Assembly (NCBI GenBank): GCA_046593715.1
Contig: JBKJQW010000115.1
Coordinates: forward strand, 1-64,000
Direction: 5' to 3'
Source of the DNA: Luteitalea sp046593715
GTDB taxonomy: Bacteria > Acidobacteriota > Vicinamibacteria > Vicinamibacterales > Vicinamibacteraceae
DNA: 64,000 bases
The notes under the pieces are model-generated. The model ran no database searches. It had not been told where the DNA came from and saw only the letters and a program-made list of their open reading frames with translations. This document shows, piece after piece, positions 8,168 to 15,648 of this stretch. The translations under genes were made by a program, and so were the position numbers. Position 1 is the stretch's first letter, and each line of letters starts with the position of its first letter.

Positions 8168-9961
8168 ATGTGCAAGACGAGCACGGTGGCGGCGACCGCC
8201 CTGGCCTGCGCGTGCCTGGCCTGGTCGCCAGCAGAGGCGGGTATACGGCGCGTCTGGGCCGTCAATGACGGCGTCAAGATCGATCGTGACGCAGCCGACC
8301 ATCCTACGCAGCGATCCAACTCCGCGTGGGACGGCCGGCGGATCCGTGTCTCGGCCGCGCGCAACGAGGTGCTCGCCTTCCAGGTGATCGTTGCCGCCGA
8401 CCGCGCAGGTGTGGAGCGCCTCGCGGTGTCGCTGCCTCGGCTCACCGGCCCCAACGGCGTCGCGCTGGTCTACAAGACGCCAGCCGCCGACCCGACCGAC
8501 TACACCGACCGGCCGATCCAGGTGTTTGTTGCGCACTACCTGCACGTCGCTGCGCCGTCGCATGCGTCGTGGGTCTATGTGCGCGGCTCGGCCGCGGCAC
8601 CGAGGGACGCCACGGGGTGGAAGCCGGTGCAGCTGGTGCCCGAGAACGCCTCGAAGAGTGGCCTGCCGGTCGCGGTCGGGGCCGAGCACACGCAGGCGAT
8701 CTGGGTCGAGATCTACACGGGGCGGGGGCGCCCCGCCGGCGTGTACCACGGTGTCGTCGAGATTACCGCGGACGGCATTGCTCAGCGTCTGCCGATCGAG
8801 CTCGAGATCTTCGACTTCGATCTCCCGGACGACAACAGCATGCACGCCATGCTGCACTACGAGGGCACGCAGCCGGAGCGCTATCACGGTCGCAACCTCG
8901 ACCCGGCCTATCACCGACTGGCGCACCGCCACCGCGTCGAGCTCGTGCACGCCTACGACGAGTCAACGATCGCTCGCGTGCGCGGCCGCTTCACGGGCGA
9001 GGACTTCACCCGCGCGCACGGCTACGAGGGTCCGGGCGCTGGCGTCGGCAACGTGATCGCGCCGCGCACCTTCTACGGTCCCGGACCGTTCGAGGACAAG
9101 GACACGGCGTGGCGCGAGAGCGATGCCTGGATGACGTTCCTGCGCGGGACCTTCCCGCACGCTTTGACGTTCCTCTATCTGCCGGACGAGCCGACGCCGC
9201 CCGCCTACCCGCGCATCCGGCGGATTGCCGAGGCTGTGCGCAGCAACCCCGGGCCAGGACGCTATCTGCCGCTGCTGGTCACCAGCCGCTACGTCGAGGC
9301 GCTTGAAGGCGCGGTCAACATCTGGGTGTCCGGACCAAAGGGTTTCGTTCTCGAGGACGTGGCTCGCGAGCGAGCGGCGGGGCGTCGGTACTGGTTCTAC
9401 AACGGCGGCCGGCCGGCGGCCGGGGCCATCGTCATCGATAGTCCGGCCACCGATCCGCGTGCCTCGATCTGGGCGGCCTTCAAGCACGATGTCGACGTGT
9501 ACTTCTACTGGCACGCGGTGCACTGGCGACACAACGCGCAGAAGCGGGTCGGCAACCGCGACCAGAACGTCTGGGCCGAAAGCATCACCTTCGACAATCG
9601 CGCCCAGCCGAACAGGTCGGCCGACGACCAGGGTTACATCCACGGCGACGGCGTTCTCCTCTACCCTGGCGAGGAGCGCCTGCACCCGGATGAGGATCGC
9701 GGCCTGGCCGGTCCGGTCTCGACGGTGCAGCTGGCCAACTTCCGCCGCGGCCTGCAGGACCACCAATACCTGACCCTGGCGCGTAAGCTCGGCTTGACAC
9801 AGGACGTCGATGCCGCGCTGCAGGCGATTGTCCCCCGGGTGTTCTCCGATGCCGGTGCCGCGGTGAGTTTCCCTGAAACTGGCGACCCGTACGAGTCGGC
9901 CCGGGTCCGTCTGGCCCGTGCCATCGTCGCCGCGCGCGCGCCGCACACGGCACCGCCGTGA
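8168..9961 (+). CDS. DUF4091 protein, glycoside-hydrolase-123-like, exported
   Basis: The protein has 597 residues, starting at ATG 8168 with AAGGG upstream, a 21-residue signal peptide and cleavage near PAEAG. The body matches the DUF4091 type: an N-terminal beta domain (ARNEVLAFQVIVAAD) followed by a TIM-barrel-like part with LYLPDEPTPPAYPRI, IWVSGPKGF, RRYWFYNGGRP and DVYFYWHAVHWR. DUF4091 proteins are related to GH123 N-acetyl-galactosaminidases and usually act outside the cytoplasm on complex glycans. The substrate here is unknown. Near its C-terminus the segment NFRRGLQDHQYLTLARKLG is typical of the family. Its stop codon overlaps the GTG start of the RtcB gene as GTGA, so the two are likely translated together. 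Confidence 0.85.
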   Translation: MCKTSTVAATALACACLAWSPAEAGIRRVWAVNDGVKIDRDAADHPTQRSNSAWDGRRIRVSAARNEVLAFQVIVAADRAGVERLAVSLPRLTGPNGVALVYKTPAADPTDYTDRPIQVFVAHYLHVAAPSHASWVYVRGSAAAPRDATGWKPVQLVPENASKSGLPVAVGAEHTQAIWVEIYTGRGRPAGVYHGVVEITADGIAQRLPIELEIFDFDLPDDNSMHAMLHYEGTQPERYHGRNLDPAYHRLAHRHRVELVHAYDESTIARVRGRFTGEDFTRAHGYEGPGAGVGNVIAPRTFYGPGPFEDKDTAWRESDAWMTFLRGTFPHALTFLYLPDEPTPPAYPRIRRIAEAVRSNPGPGRYLPLLVTSRYVEALEGAVNIWVSGPKGFVLEDVARERAAGRRYWFYNGGRPAAGAIVIDSPATDPRASIWAAFKHDVDVYFYWHAVHWRHNAQKRVGNRDQNVWAESITFDNRAQPNRSADDQGYIHGDGVLLYPGEERLHPDEDRGLAGPVSTVQLANFRRGLQDHQYLTLARKLGLTQDVDAALQAIVPRVFSDAGAAVSFPETGDPYESARVRLARAIVAARAPHTAPP

Positions 9962-11166
9962 CCGCCGGCCCGTTCACCCCGCGGAGCAGCCTGGCGCCGT
10001 ACCGCATCTGGGGCGAGGACATCGATCCGGGCTCACTGCGGCAGCTGCAGAATGCCTGCAGTGTGCAGGTGGCGGTTGCCGGCGCGCTCATGCCCGACGC
10101 CCACATCGGGTACGGACTGCCCATCGGCGGCGTGCTGGCCACCGAGAACGCAGTCATCCCGTATGCGGTGGGGGTCGATATCGCCTGCCGCATGAAGCTG
10201 ACCGTGCTCGGCCTGCCCGCCGGCGCCCTCGATACGCAGCATGACCGACTCGCGGGCGTGCTCGCGCGCGAGACGTGCTTCGGCATCGGCGGCGGCTTCG
10301 GGACCAGGCGCCACCACGACGTGCTGGACGCCGATTGGGACGTCACACCGGTGACGAGTCGACTGAAGGACCGCGCGTGGAAACAACTCGGCTCGAGCGG
10401 CAGCGGCAATCACTTCGTCGAGTTCGGCACCCTTGCGGTGAGCGACGCATCGGTGGGACTGCCGGCGGGCACGTACCTCGCCCTGCTCAGTCACTCGGGC
10501 AGTCGCGGCAGCGGCGCGCAGGTGGCGGCACACTACAGCACGCTCGCGCGTCGCCTGCATCCGGAGTTGCCGCAGGCACTGGCCGAGCTCGCGTGGCTCG
10601 ATCTCGACACCGAGGCGGGGCAGGAGTACTGGGCGGCGATGACGCTGATGGGGCAGTACGCGGAGGCCAATCACGCGCTCATCCACCAGTCCATCGCGCG
10701 GGCGCTGGGCGTCGAGGTGCGGCTCGACGTCGAGAACCATCACAACTTCGCGTGGCGCGAGACGCACCGGCTGGCCGACGGCACCGAGCGCGAGGTCATC
10801 GTGCATCGGAAGGGCGCGACGCCGGCGGGGGCGGGCGTGCTTGGCGTCATTCCCGGGTCGATGGCCACGCCGGGGTACGTGGTGCGCGGCAGGGGGGAGG
10901 CGGCTTCCCTGCGGTCGGCCTCGCACGGCGCCGGGCGTCGCATGAGCCGAACGCAGGCGCGCAAGACGCTTTCGTGGCAGGACGCGCAGGCTCTGCTGCG
11001 TGCGCGCCGGGTGTCGCTGCTGTCCGCGGGGTTGGATGAGGTACCAATGGCCTACAAGGACATCGACGCAGTCATGGCCGCGCAACGTGACCTGGTCGAG
11101 GTGCTGGCCCGGTTCGACCCGCGTCTCGTCAAGATGGCGCCGAGCGGCGAGCCGCCGGAGGACTGA
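9958..11166 (+). CDS. rtcB: RtcB-family RNA ligase
   Basis: The protein has 402 residues with a GTG start that overlaps the preceding stop. RtcB joins RNA 2',3'-cyclic phosphate or 3'-phosphate ends to 5'-hydroxyl ends through a histidine-GMP intermediate. The sequence shows PDAHIGYGLPIGGV, the metal-binding cysteine in GVDIAC (Cys77), GSGNHFVEFG, SHSGSRGSG, DVENHHNFAW and the guanylylation block SHGAGRRMSR with His323. The second motif reads GVDIACRM instead of the usual GVDIGCGM, which marks a divergent branch. No archease or RtcR-like regulator is nearby. Its pairing with an exported DUF4091 protein has no obvious functional reason. Confidence 0.92.
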   Translation: MTAGPFTPRSSLAPYRIWGEDIDPGSLRQLQNACSVQVAVAGALMPDAHIGYGLPIGGVLATENAVIPYAVGVDIACRMKLTVLGLPAGALDTQHDRLAGVLARETCFGIGGGFGTRRHHDVLDADWDVTPVTSRLKDRAWKQLGSSGSGNHFVEFGTLAVSDASVGLPAGTYLALLSHSGSRGSGAQVAAHYSTLARRLHPELPQALAELAWLDLDTEAGQEYWAAMTLMGQYAEANHALIHQSIARALGVEVRLDVENHHNFAWRETHRLADGTEREVIVHRKGATPAGAGVLGVIPGSMATPGYVVRGRGEAASLRSASHGAGRRMSRTQARKTLSWQDAQALLRARRVSLLSAGLDEVPMAYKDIDAVMAAQRDLVEVLARFDPRLVKMAPSGEPPED

Positions 11167-11207
11167 CAACGGGGCTGCGCACGGCTGGCGCAGTGATCCC
11201 TGGGCTG

Positions 11208-12941
11208 TTACGCAGGCGCCACCGTGTGGTGCCCGCGAAAGAGGTTGTCGGGGTCATAGCGGCGCTTGATGTCGGCCAGGCGCACGTGGTGGTCGCCCCA
11301 ATAGGCGCGTTGCCAATCGCGGTCGAAGTAGTTGGCTTCCGACATGTAGGTGCCTGCCCCTGGCACCAGGTCCCGCATCGGCGTCATCGCCTGCGCCACG
11401 CGCGATGCCTCGCGCCTGGCAACGTCGAGATCGGGTTCGTGGCCCGGCAGCCCTGGCCAGGAGGGCTGCGAATCGGCGGCGCAAATCAGCAGCGCGAAGG
11501 CGTCGAGTACCTGCGGGTTGGTGGCTGTCTCACGAGTGGCGGCCAGGGCACCTGGCGTGCCGCCAGCGAGGCCCTTGTTGACGTGCAGGGTGACGTCCCA
11601 CGCCGCTGCCGCGGCCATCAACGCATCGGCCAGGCGCTCCTGTTGCCCGCGCTCCAGTAGCCGCCCGGGCAGCCACATCGACTCGTAGGCGTGCAACACC
11701 TGGCCGGCCTCGCCGAGATTGGTCGCCCAGAAGACGTTGCCCGGCGGTGCTCCAGGGCGGTCATCGCCCAGCACCACGCCGGGCACGCCACGCAGAAACG
11801 CCGGGTCCCAGAATCGCCGCGCCGGCACCGCGAGAATGGTCGGCTCGCCTGCAAGGCGATAGTCGCCCGCGTGCTGCGCGATCCACGACAGGAATGGGTG
11901 CCAGACCGCCGCCGCGCCATCGCGATCGAGTCCGTGGCACACCATCGACACGCTCAGTGTCCGATCACCGCTGAACCGCAGCTGCTCGCCCCAGGTCGGG
12001 TTGAACAGCGCCTCGGCATAGAAGCTGACGATGCGCCGAACCAGCGCCTTCCACGCGTCATCACTGGACGCGGTGACCGAGAAGAGCACCGCGCCAACGG
12101 TGGTCGGTAACGGGTGGGTGGCCAGGGTCAACGTGGTGGTGATGCCGAAGGTGCCGCCGCCGCCGCCCCGGAGCGCCAGGAACAGATCAGGGTCCTGCCA
12201 CGCGTTGACCAGCCGCGTGCGGCCGTCGGCGGTGACCACCTCGGCCTCCAGCAGGTTGGACGCGCCGGTGCCGAACGCTTTCGAGAGACTGCCGAAGCCG
12301 CCGCCCAGGACGAACCCGGAGACGCCGACGGTCAGGCAGCCGCCACCCTGCACGTATCGGCCGTGCCTGACCGACACCTCGTCGTAGACCCTGCCCCAGA
12401 GGGCACCCGATCCCACCGACACCGCCGCACGCGCCGGCGTCGCGGGTGGTGCGCCGCGCGGGACAAACGCGTCGTGCATCTGCACCCGGTCCAGCGCCCG
12501 CGTCCACACCAGCAGTGAATCGTCGGCATTCGAGTTGCCGAAGTAGCTGTGGCCGCCACCCTTTACGACGAGCCGCACCCCCTGGCTCCGGGCAAAGCCG
12601 ATCGCCGCCGCGACATCGGCGGGCGACTCGGCCCGGACGGCATAACGACTTGCCCTGGACACCCACGCCCCAGCCCAACCCAACGACTGCGTGAGCGCAG
12701 GCTCGTCCCCGAGGTAGTACGGATTCTTGAGGCGTGCCACCAACGTGCCGACGCCGGCGCCGGCGGCGCGCACGCAGGCCTCCAGCGGCGACGCAATGGG
12801 GACCAGGCGCGGTCCAAGCTGCTGCTGCAGCATCCTGAACGCTCGGTTGTCGGTCCACGGTGCGCTGGTCGCCCGCTTCACGCCCGGTAATGCGGCGAAG
12901 GGGAGCGACAGGAGCGATCGCACGATGGACCGACGATTCAA
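11208..12941 (-). CDS. FAD-binding oxidoreductase, berberine-bridge-enzyme type, exported
   Basis: With the TTG at 12941 the protein has 577 residues. That TTG overlaps the stop of the upstream gene as TTGA and gives the N-terminus NRRSIVRSLLSLPFAALPG, a twin-arginine-like export signal. The PCMH-type FAD domain spans about residues 100-280 (RLVVKGGGHSYFGNSNADDS, YVQGGGCLTVGVSGFVLGGGFG, LRGGGGGTFG). The C-terminal BBE segment (NYFDRDWQRAYWGDHHVRLADIKRRYDPDNLF) is present. Enzymes of this group oxidise sugars, alkaloids or phenolics with oxygen. The substrate is unknown. The motif GGGHSY would provide the histidine for covalent FAD attachment; the second attachment cysteine may be in GGGCLTVG. 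Translation is probably coupled to the propeller gene. Confidence 0.85.
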   Translation of the reverse strand: MNRRSIVRSLLSLPFAALPGVKRATSAPWTDNRAFRMLQQQLGPRLVPIASPLEACVRAAGAGVGTLVARLKNPYYLGDEPALTQSLGWAGAWVSRASRYAVRAESPADVAAAIGFARSQGVRLVVKGGGHSYFGNSNADDSLLVWTRALDRVQMHDAFVPRGAPPATPARAAVSVGSGALWGRVYDEVSVRHGRYVQGGGCLTVGVSGFVLGGGFGSLSKAFGTGASNLLEAEVVTADGRTRLVNAWQDPDLFLALRGGGGGTFGITTTLTLATHPLPTTVGAVLFSVTASSDDAWKALVRRIVSFYAEALFNPTWGEQLRFSGDRTLSVSMVCHGLDRDGAAAVWHPFLSWIAQHAGDYRLAGEPTILAVPARRFWDPAFLRGVPGVVLGDDRPGAPPGNVFWATNLGEAGQVLHAYESMWLPGRLLERGQQERLADALMAAAAAWDVTLHVNKGLAGGTPGALAATRETATNPQVLDAFALLICAADSQPSWPGLPGHEPDLDVARREASRVAQAMTPMRDLVPGAGTYMSEANYFDRDWQRAYWGDHHVRLADIKRRYDPDNLFRGHHTVAPA

Positions 12942-13978
12942 CGTGCGAACCCACCCTGACCGACGACGCGCGTCGTGTACGCGACGCCGTCCGGCGTCTG
13001 GCCGACCGTCAGGTGGCCCACCACGACGCGGCGCTCCGGGTCGATGATGGCAACGCGCGTCTCGGCGCTCAGCGACTGGAAGACGTGGCGTCCATCTGGG
13101 CTGATCGCGATGCCCTGGGGCGCGCCGGCCAGCGCCAGCCTGCCGCGTTCGCGTCGGGCCACCCGGTCGATGAACCGCACCTCGTCCAGCGTCGGATCGG
13201 GAACGATGACCTGCCGGCCGTCCGGTGTGAAGAGCATGCGGTAGGGCCACTTGAGCCCCTCGCTCACCTGCGTGACCTTCCCTGTGGCCGGCTCCAGCAC
13301 GCTCACGTGACCGGTCTGGTTGCTGCCAATCCAGACTTCCTTGCCGTCCGGCGTGACGTTGATCGCCTCGGGCACTGGCGGGACCGGGAAGCTGCGCACC
13401 AGCGCGTGCGTGGTGAGGTCGAGCTCCGACACCGTGTGGTCGCCCATGTTGCCGGTGTAGCCACGCGTGCCGTCGGCGGTGACGCCGATCATGTGCGATC
13501 GACCGGCTTCGGTGGGGATGGCGTGGCGCACGACGCCCTCGACCACATCGACGACCAGGACATGACGCGTCTGCTCGCAGGTGACGGCGACGCGGCGGTC
13601 GCCGGGCAGGAACACGATGCCGTGCGGTGCGCGGTGCTCGCCAAGGTCAACGGTGCGCGCCACTCGCAGCCCTGGCACGTCCAGGACCGTCAGTGTGCGG
13701 CGGGGACCGCCGTAGTCGGTGACCACCGCCAGCGCGCCATCAGAGGACAGCACGATCTCATGCGGGTTGGTGCCGGTGGGGAGCGTGGCCAGCGTGCGGC
13801 CCGAGGCCACGTCCACGATGGTGGCCGTGGATGGCGTCTTGTTGGTGACGACGAGCGTGCCGGCCAATCCGGCCACTTGCGCGAGAGCCGCATTGCCGGT
13901 CGTGAGCGCGAGAATCAGGGTCAGCCGCGCAAGGGCGCCGCCATGCTCGAGTCGGGGCCACAGCAGGGTCGGAAACAT
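12938..13978 (-). CDS. Exported YVTN-type beta-propeller protein
   Basis: The protein has 346 residues from ATG 13978 and begins with a signal peptide (hydrophobic LARLTLILALTTGNAALAQ). Seven or so repeats of about 42 residues follow, each with a pattern such as PHEIVLSSDGALAVVTD, PHGIVFLPGDRRVAV, SHMIGVTADGTRGYTGN, PEAINVTPDGKEVWIGS and PQGIAISPDGRHVF. This is a seven-bladed YVTN/YncE-type propeller in the periplasm. No catalytic residues can be named; these proteins often bind partners or support secreted enzymes. It shares a four-base overlap with the flavoprotein gene, so it may be that enzyme's partner. A TACACT hexamer stands seven bases before the start and no ribosome site is seen. 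Confidence 0.85.
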   Translation of the reverse strand: MFPTLLWPRLEHGGALARLTLILALTTGNAALAQVAGLAGTLVVTNKTPSTATIVDVASGRTLATLPTGTNPHEIVLSSDGALAVVTDYGGPRRTLTVLDVPGLRVARTVDLGEHRAPHGIVFLPGDRRVAVTCEQTRHVLVVDVVEGVVRHAIPTEAGRSHMIGVTADGTRGYTGNMGDHTVSELDLTTHALVRSFPVPPVPEAINVTPDGKEVWIGSNQTGHVSVLEPATGKVTQVSEGLKWPYRMLFTPDGRQVIVPDPTLDEVRFIDRVARRERGRLALAGAPQGIAISPDGRHVFQSLSAETRVAIIDPERRVVVGHLTVGQTPDGVAYTTRVVGQGGFAR

Positions 13979-13985
13979 GGCGCCC

Positions 13986-13995
13986 AGTGTAATCT
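13986..13995. promoter_or_regulatory. Overlapping face-to-face -10 elements of the propeller and msrA genes
   Basis: Only 25 bases (13979-14003) separate the start codons of two divergent genes. On the minus strand TACACT (13991-13986) lies seven bases before the propeller ATG. On the plus strand TAATCT (13990-13995) lies eight bases before the msrA ATG. Neither gene has a Shine-Dalgarno sequence. If both are real, the -35 boxes lie inside the opposite gene and the two polymerases compete. I see no convincing -35 for either. Confidence 0.4.
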
Positions 13996-14003
13996 CTCGT
14001 GAC

Positions 14004-14618
14004 ATGACCCCGTCCCGCTCCTGGATCCTGACGCTGGCGCTGGTCCTTGCCGGGGCCACCGCGGGCCCTGCGCAGACGGCCCGCACTGCGCCGTCCGAGA
14101 CCGCGATCTTTGCCGCCGGTTGCTTCTGGTGCGTCGAGGAAGCCTTCGACAAGGTGGCCGGCGTCACCGCGACCTTGTCCGGCTACACCGCCGGGCGGAC
14201 GACCAACCCGACCTACGAGCAGGTGTCGTCGGGGGGCACGGGCCACACCGAGGCGGTGCAGGTGACCTTCGATCCATCCAAGGTCACTTACGACACGCTG
14301 CTCGAGGTGTTCTGGCGCAACGTCGATGCTGTCGATGGCGGTGGCCAGTTCTGCGATCGGGGCAGCCAGTATCGTTCGGGCATCTACGTGCAGTCCGAGC
14401 AGCAGCGAGAGCGCGCCGAAGCCTCGAAGGCACGCATTGCCGCACGGCTCGGCAAGCCAATCGCCTCCGAGATCGTGACCGCCGGGCCGTTCTACGCAGC
14501 CGAGGCGTATCACCAGGACTACTACACGAAGAACTCGGTGCGGTACAAGTTCTACAAGTGGAACTGTGGCCGGGCGCAGCGCCTGGAACAGCTGTGGGGC
14601 AAGCCTTCCGCTGGCTGA
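14004..14618 (+). CDS. msrA: Peptide methionine sulfoxide reductase A, exported
   Basis: The protein has 204 residues. A signal peptide (WILTLALVLAGATAGPAQT) precedes the MsrA fold, so the enzyme repairs oxidised methionine in the periplasm. The catalytic motif GCFWC holds Cys40. Other family marks are TLSGYTAGRTTNPTYEQVSS, GHTEAVQVTFDPSKVTYD, FWRNVDAVDGGGQFCDRGSQYRS and AEAYHQDY. The resolving cysteine is probably in KWNCGRAQR near the C-terminus. No MsrB gene is nearby. It is divergent from the propeller-flavoprotein pair across only 25 bases, so the three exported proteins may answer to shared control. Confidence 0.95.
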   Translation: MTPSRSWILTLALVLAGATAGPAQTARTAPSETAIFAAGCFWCVEEAFDKVAGVTATLSGYTAGRTTNPTYEQVSSGGTGHTEAVQVTFDPSKVTYDTLLEVFWRNVDAVDGGGQFCDRGSQYRSGIYVQSEQQRERAEASKARIAARLGKPIASEIVTAGPFYAAEAYHQDYYTKNSVRYKFYKWNCGRAQRLEQLWGKPSAG

Positions 14619-14646
14619 CCAGCCAGGCCCGCAGCGCGATGCTGGC

Positions 14647-15648
14647 TCAGGACGAGGCCGTTGCCGCCGCGCGTAAGGTGCTCAGCGTTTCGCCCTGCCC
14701 CAGCACGCGGAAGCCCGCCGCCGGCAGCCCACGAAGCGCCTTGGCACGTGCCAGGGCCCTGACCGGCGCATCCCAGCCCTCATTGGTCAAACGGAAGGTG
14801 CCAAAGTGCGTGGCGATGCTGAGCCGCGACCCCAGCTCCTCGTGCGCCTGCACCGCCTCGGCCGGATCCATGTGCTGGTCGCGCATGAACCAGCGCGGTG
14901 CGTAGGCGCCGATCGGCAACAGGCTGACGTCCGGGCTGCCGAGGCGCGCGGCGACCTCGGCAAAGTGCGGTCCGTACGCGCTGTCGCCGGCAAAGTAGAC
15001 AGCGTGACCGTCAACGTCGATCCAGAAGCCGCTCCACAGCGCCGAGTTGCGCGGAACCCCGAGGCGATTGGACCAGTGCTGGGCAGGTGTCAGGGTGATG
15101 CGCGCCCCACCCGTCGTCACCGTCTCCCACCAGTCGCGCTCCTCGACGCGCCGGGCGCCGAGCCGCTTCAGGAGCCGGCCGTTGCCGAGCGGCGTCACGA
15201 CCAGCGGGTCATGCCGGGCCAGCAGGCGTCGCAAGCTGGCGCTGTCGACGTGGTCGTAATGGTTGTGGCTGATCAGAATGACGTCGATGGGCGGTAGCGC
15301 GTCGATGGCCAGGCCCGGCGCCATCACCCGGCGCGGCCCGGCCCACGGCACAGGGCTGACTCGCGCCGAGAACACCGGGTCGGTCAGCATGCGCACGCCG
15401 GACCACTGCAGCAACAGCGTGCAGTGGTTCACGAACGTGATCGCTCCAGCACCGGGCTCGATCGTCACCGGCGGTGGCGGATGCGTGGGCAGCGCCACGT
15501 GCGTCGGCCACGGCTCCGACGGCTCGCGCACGATCCATCGCAAGACGTCCCACACCGACTTGCCGGTCGTGCCCCGTGGGTTGAAGAACCGACGGCCGTC
15601 GCAATGATCGGAGACGGGGAAGGGCTGGCGCCACGCCCTCGCTCTCAC
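14647..15648 (-). CDS. MBL-fold hydrolase, UlaG/NAPE-PLD-like
   Basis: The protein has 333 residues. The GTG at 15648 overlaps the stop of the AI-2E permease gene as GTGA and leads directly into SDHCDGRRFFNPRG, the usual N-terminal motif of this Zn-hydrolase group. Metal motifs are ISHNHYDHVD, AQHWSNR, FAGDSAYG and ATHFGTF. The fold resembles NAPE-hydrolysing phospholipase D and UlaG lactonase, which cleave phosphodiester or lactone bonds in the cytosol. The substrate is unknown. Coupled translation suggests it works with the permease, for example by processing an imported or exported compound; that link is inferred. Confidence 0.87.
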   Translation of the reverse strand: MRARAWRQPFPVSDHCDGRRFFNPRGTTGKSVWDVLRWIVREPSEPWPTHVALPTHPPPPVTIEPGAGAITFVNHCTLLLQWSGVRMLTDPVFSARVSPVPWAGPRRVMAPGLAIDALPPIDVILISHNHYDHVDSASLRRLLARHDPLVVTPLGNGRLLKRLGARRVEERDWWETVTTGGARITLTPAQHWSNRLGVPRNSALWSGFWIDVDGHAVYFAGDSAYGPHFAEVAARLGSPDVSLLPIGAYAPRWFMRDQHMDPAEAVQAHEELGSRLSIATHFGTFRLTNEGWDAPVRALARAKALRGLPAAGFRVLGQGETLSTLRAAATASS

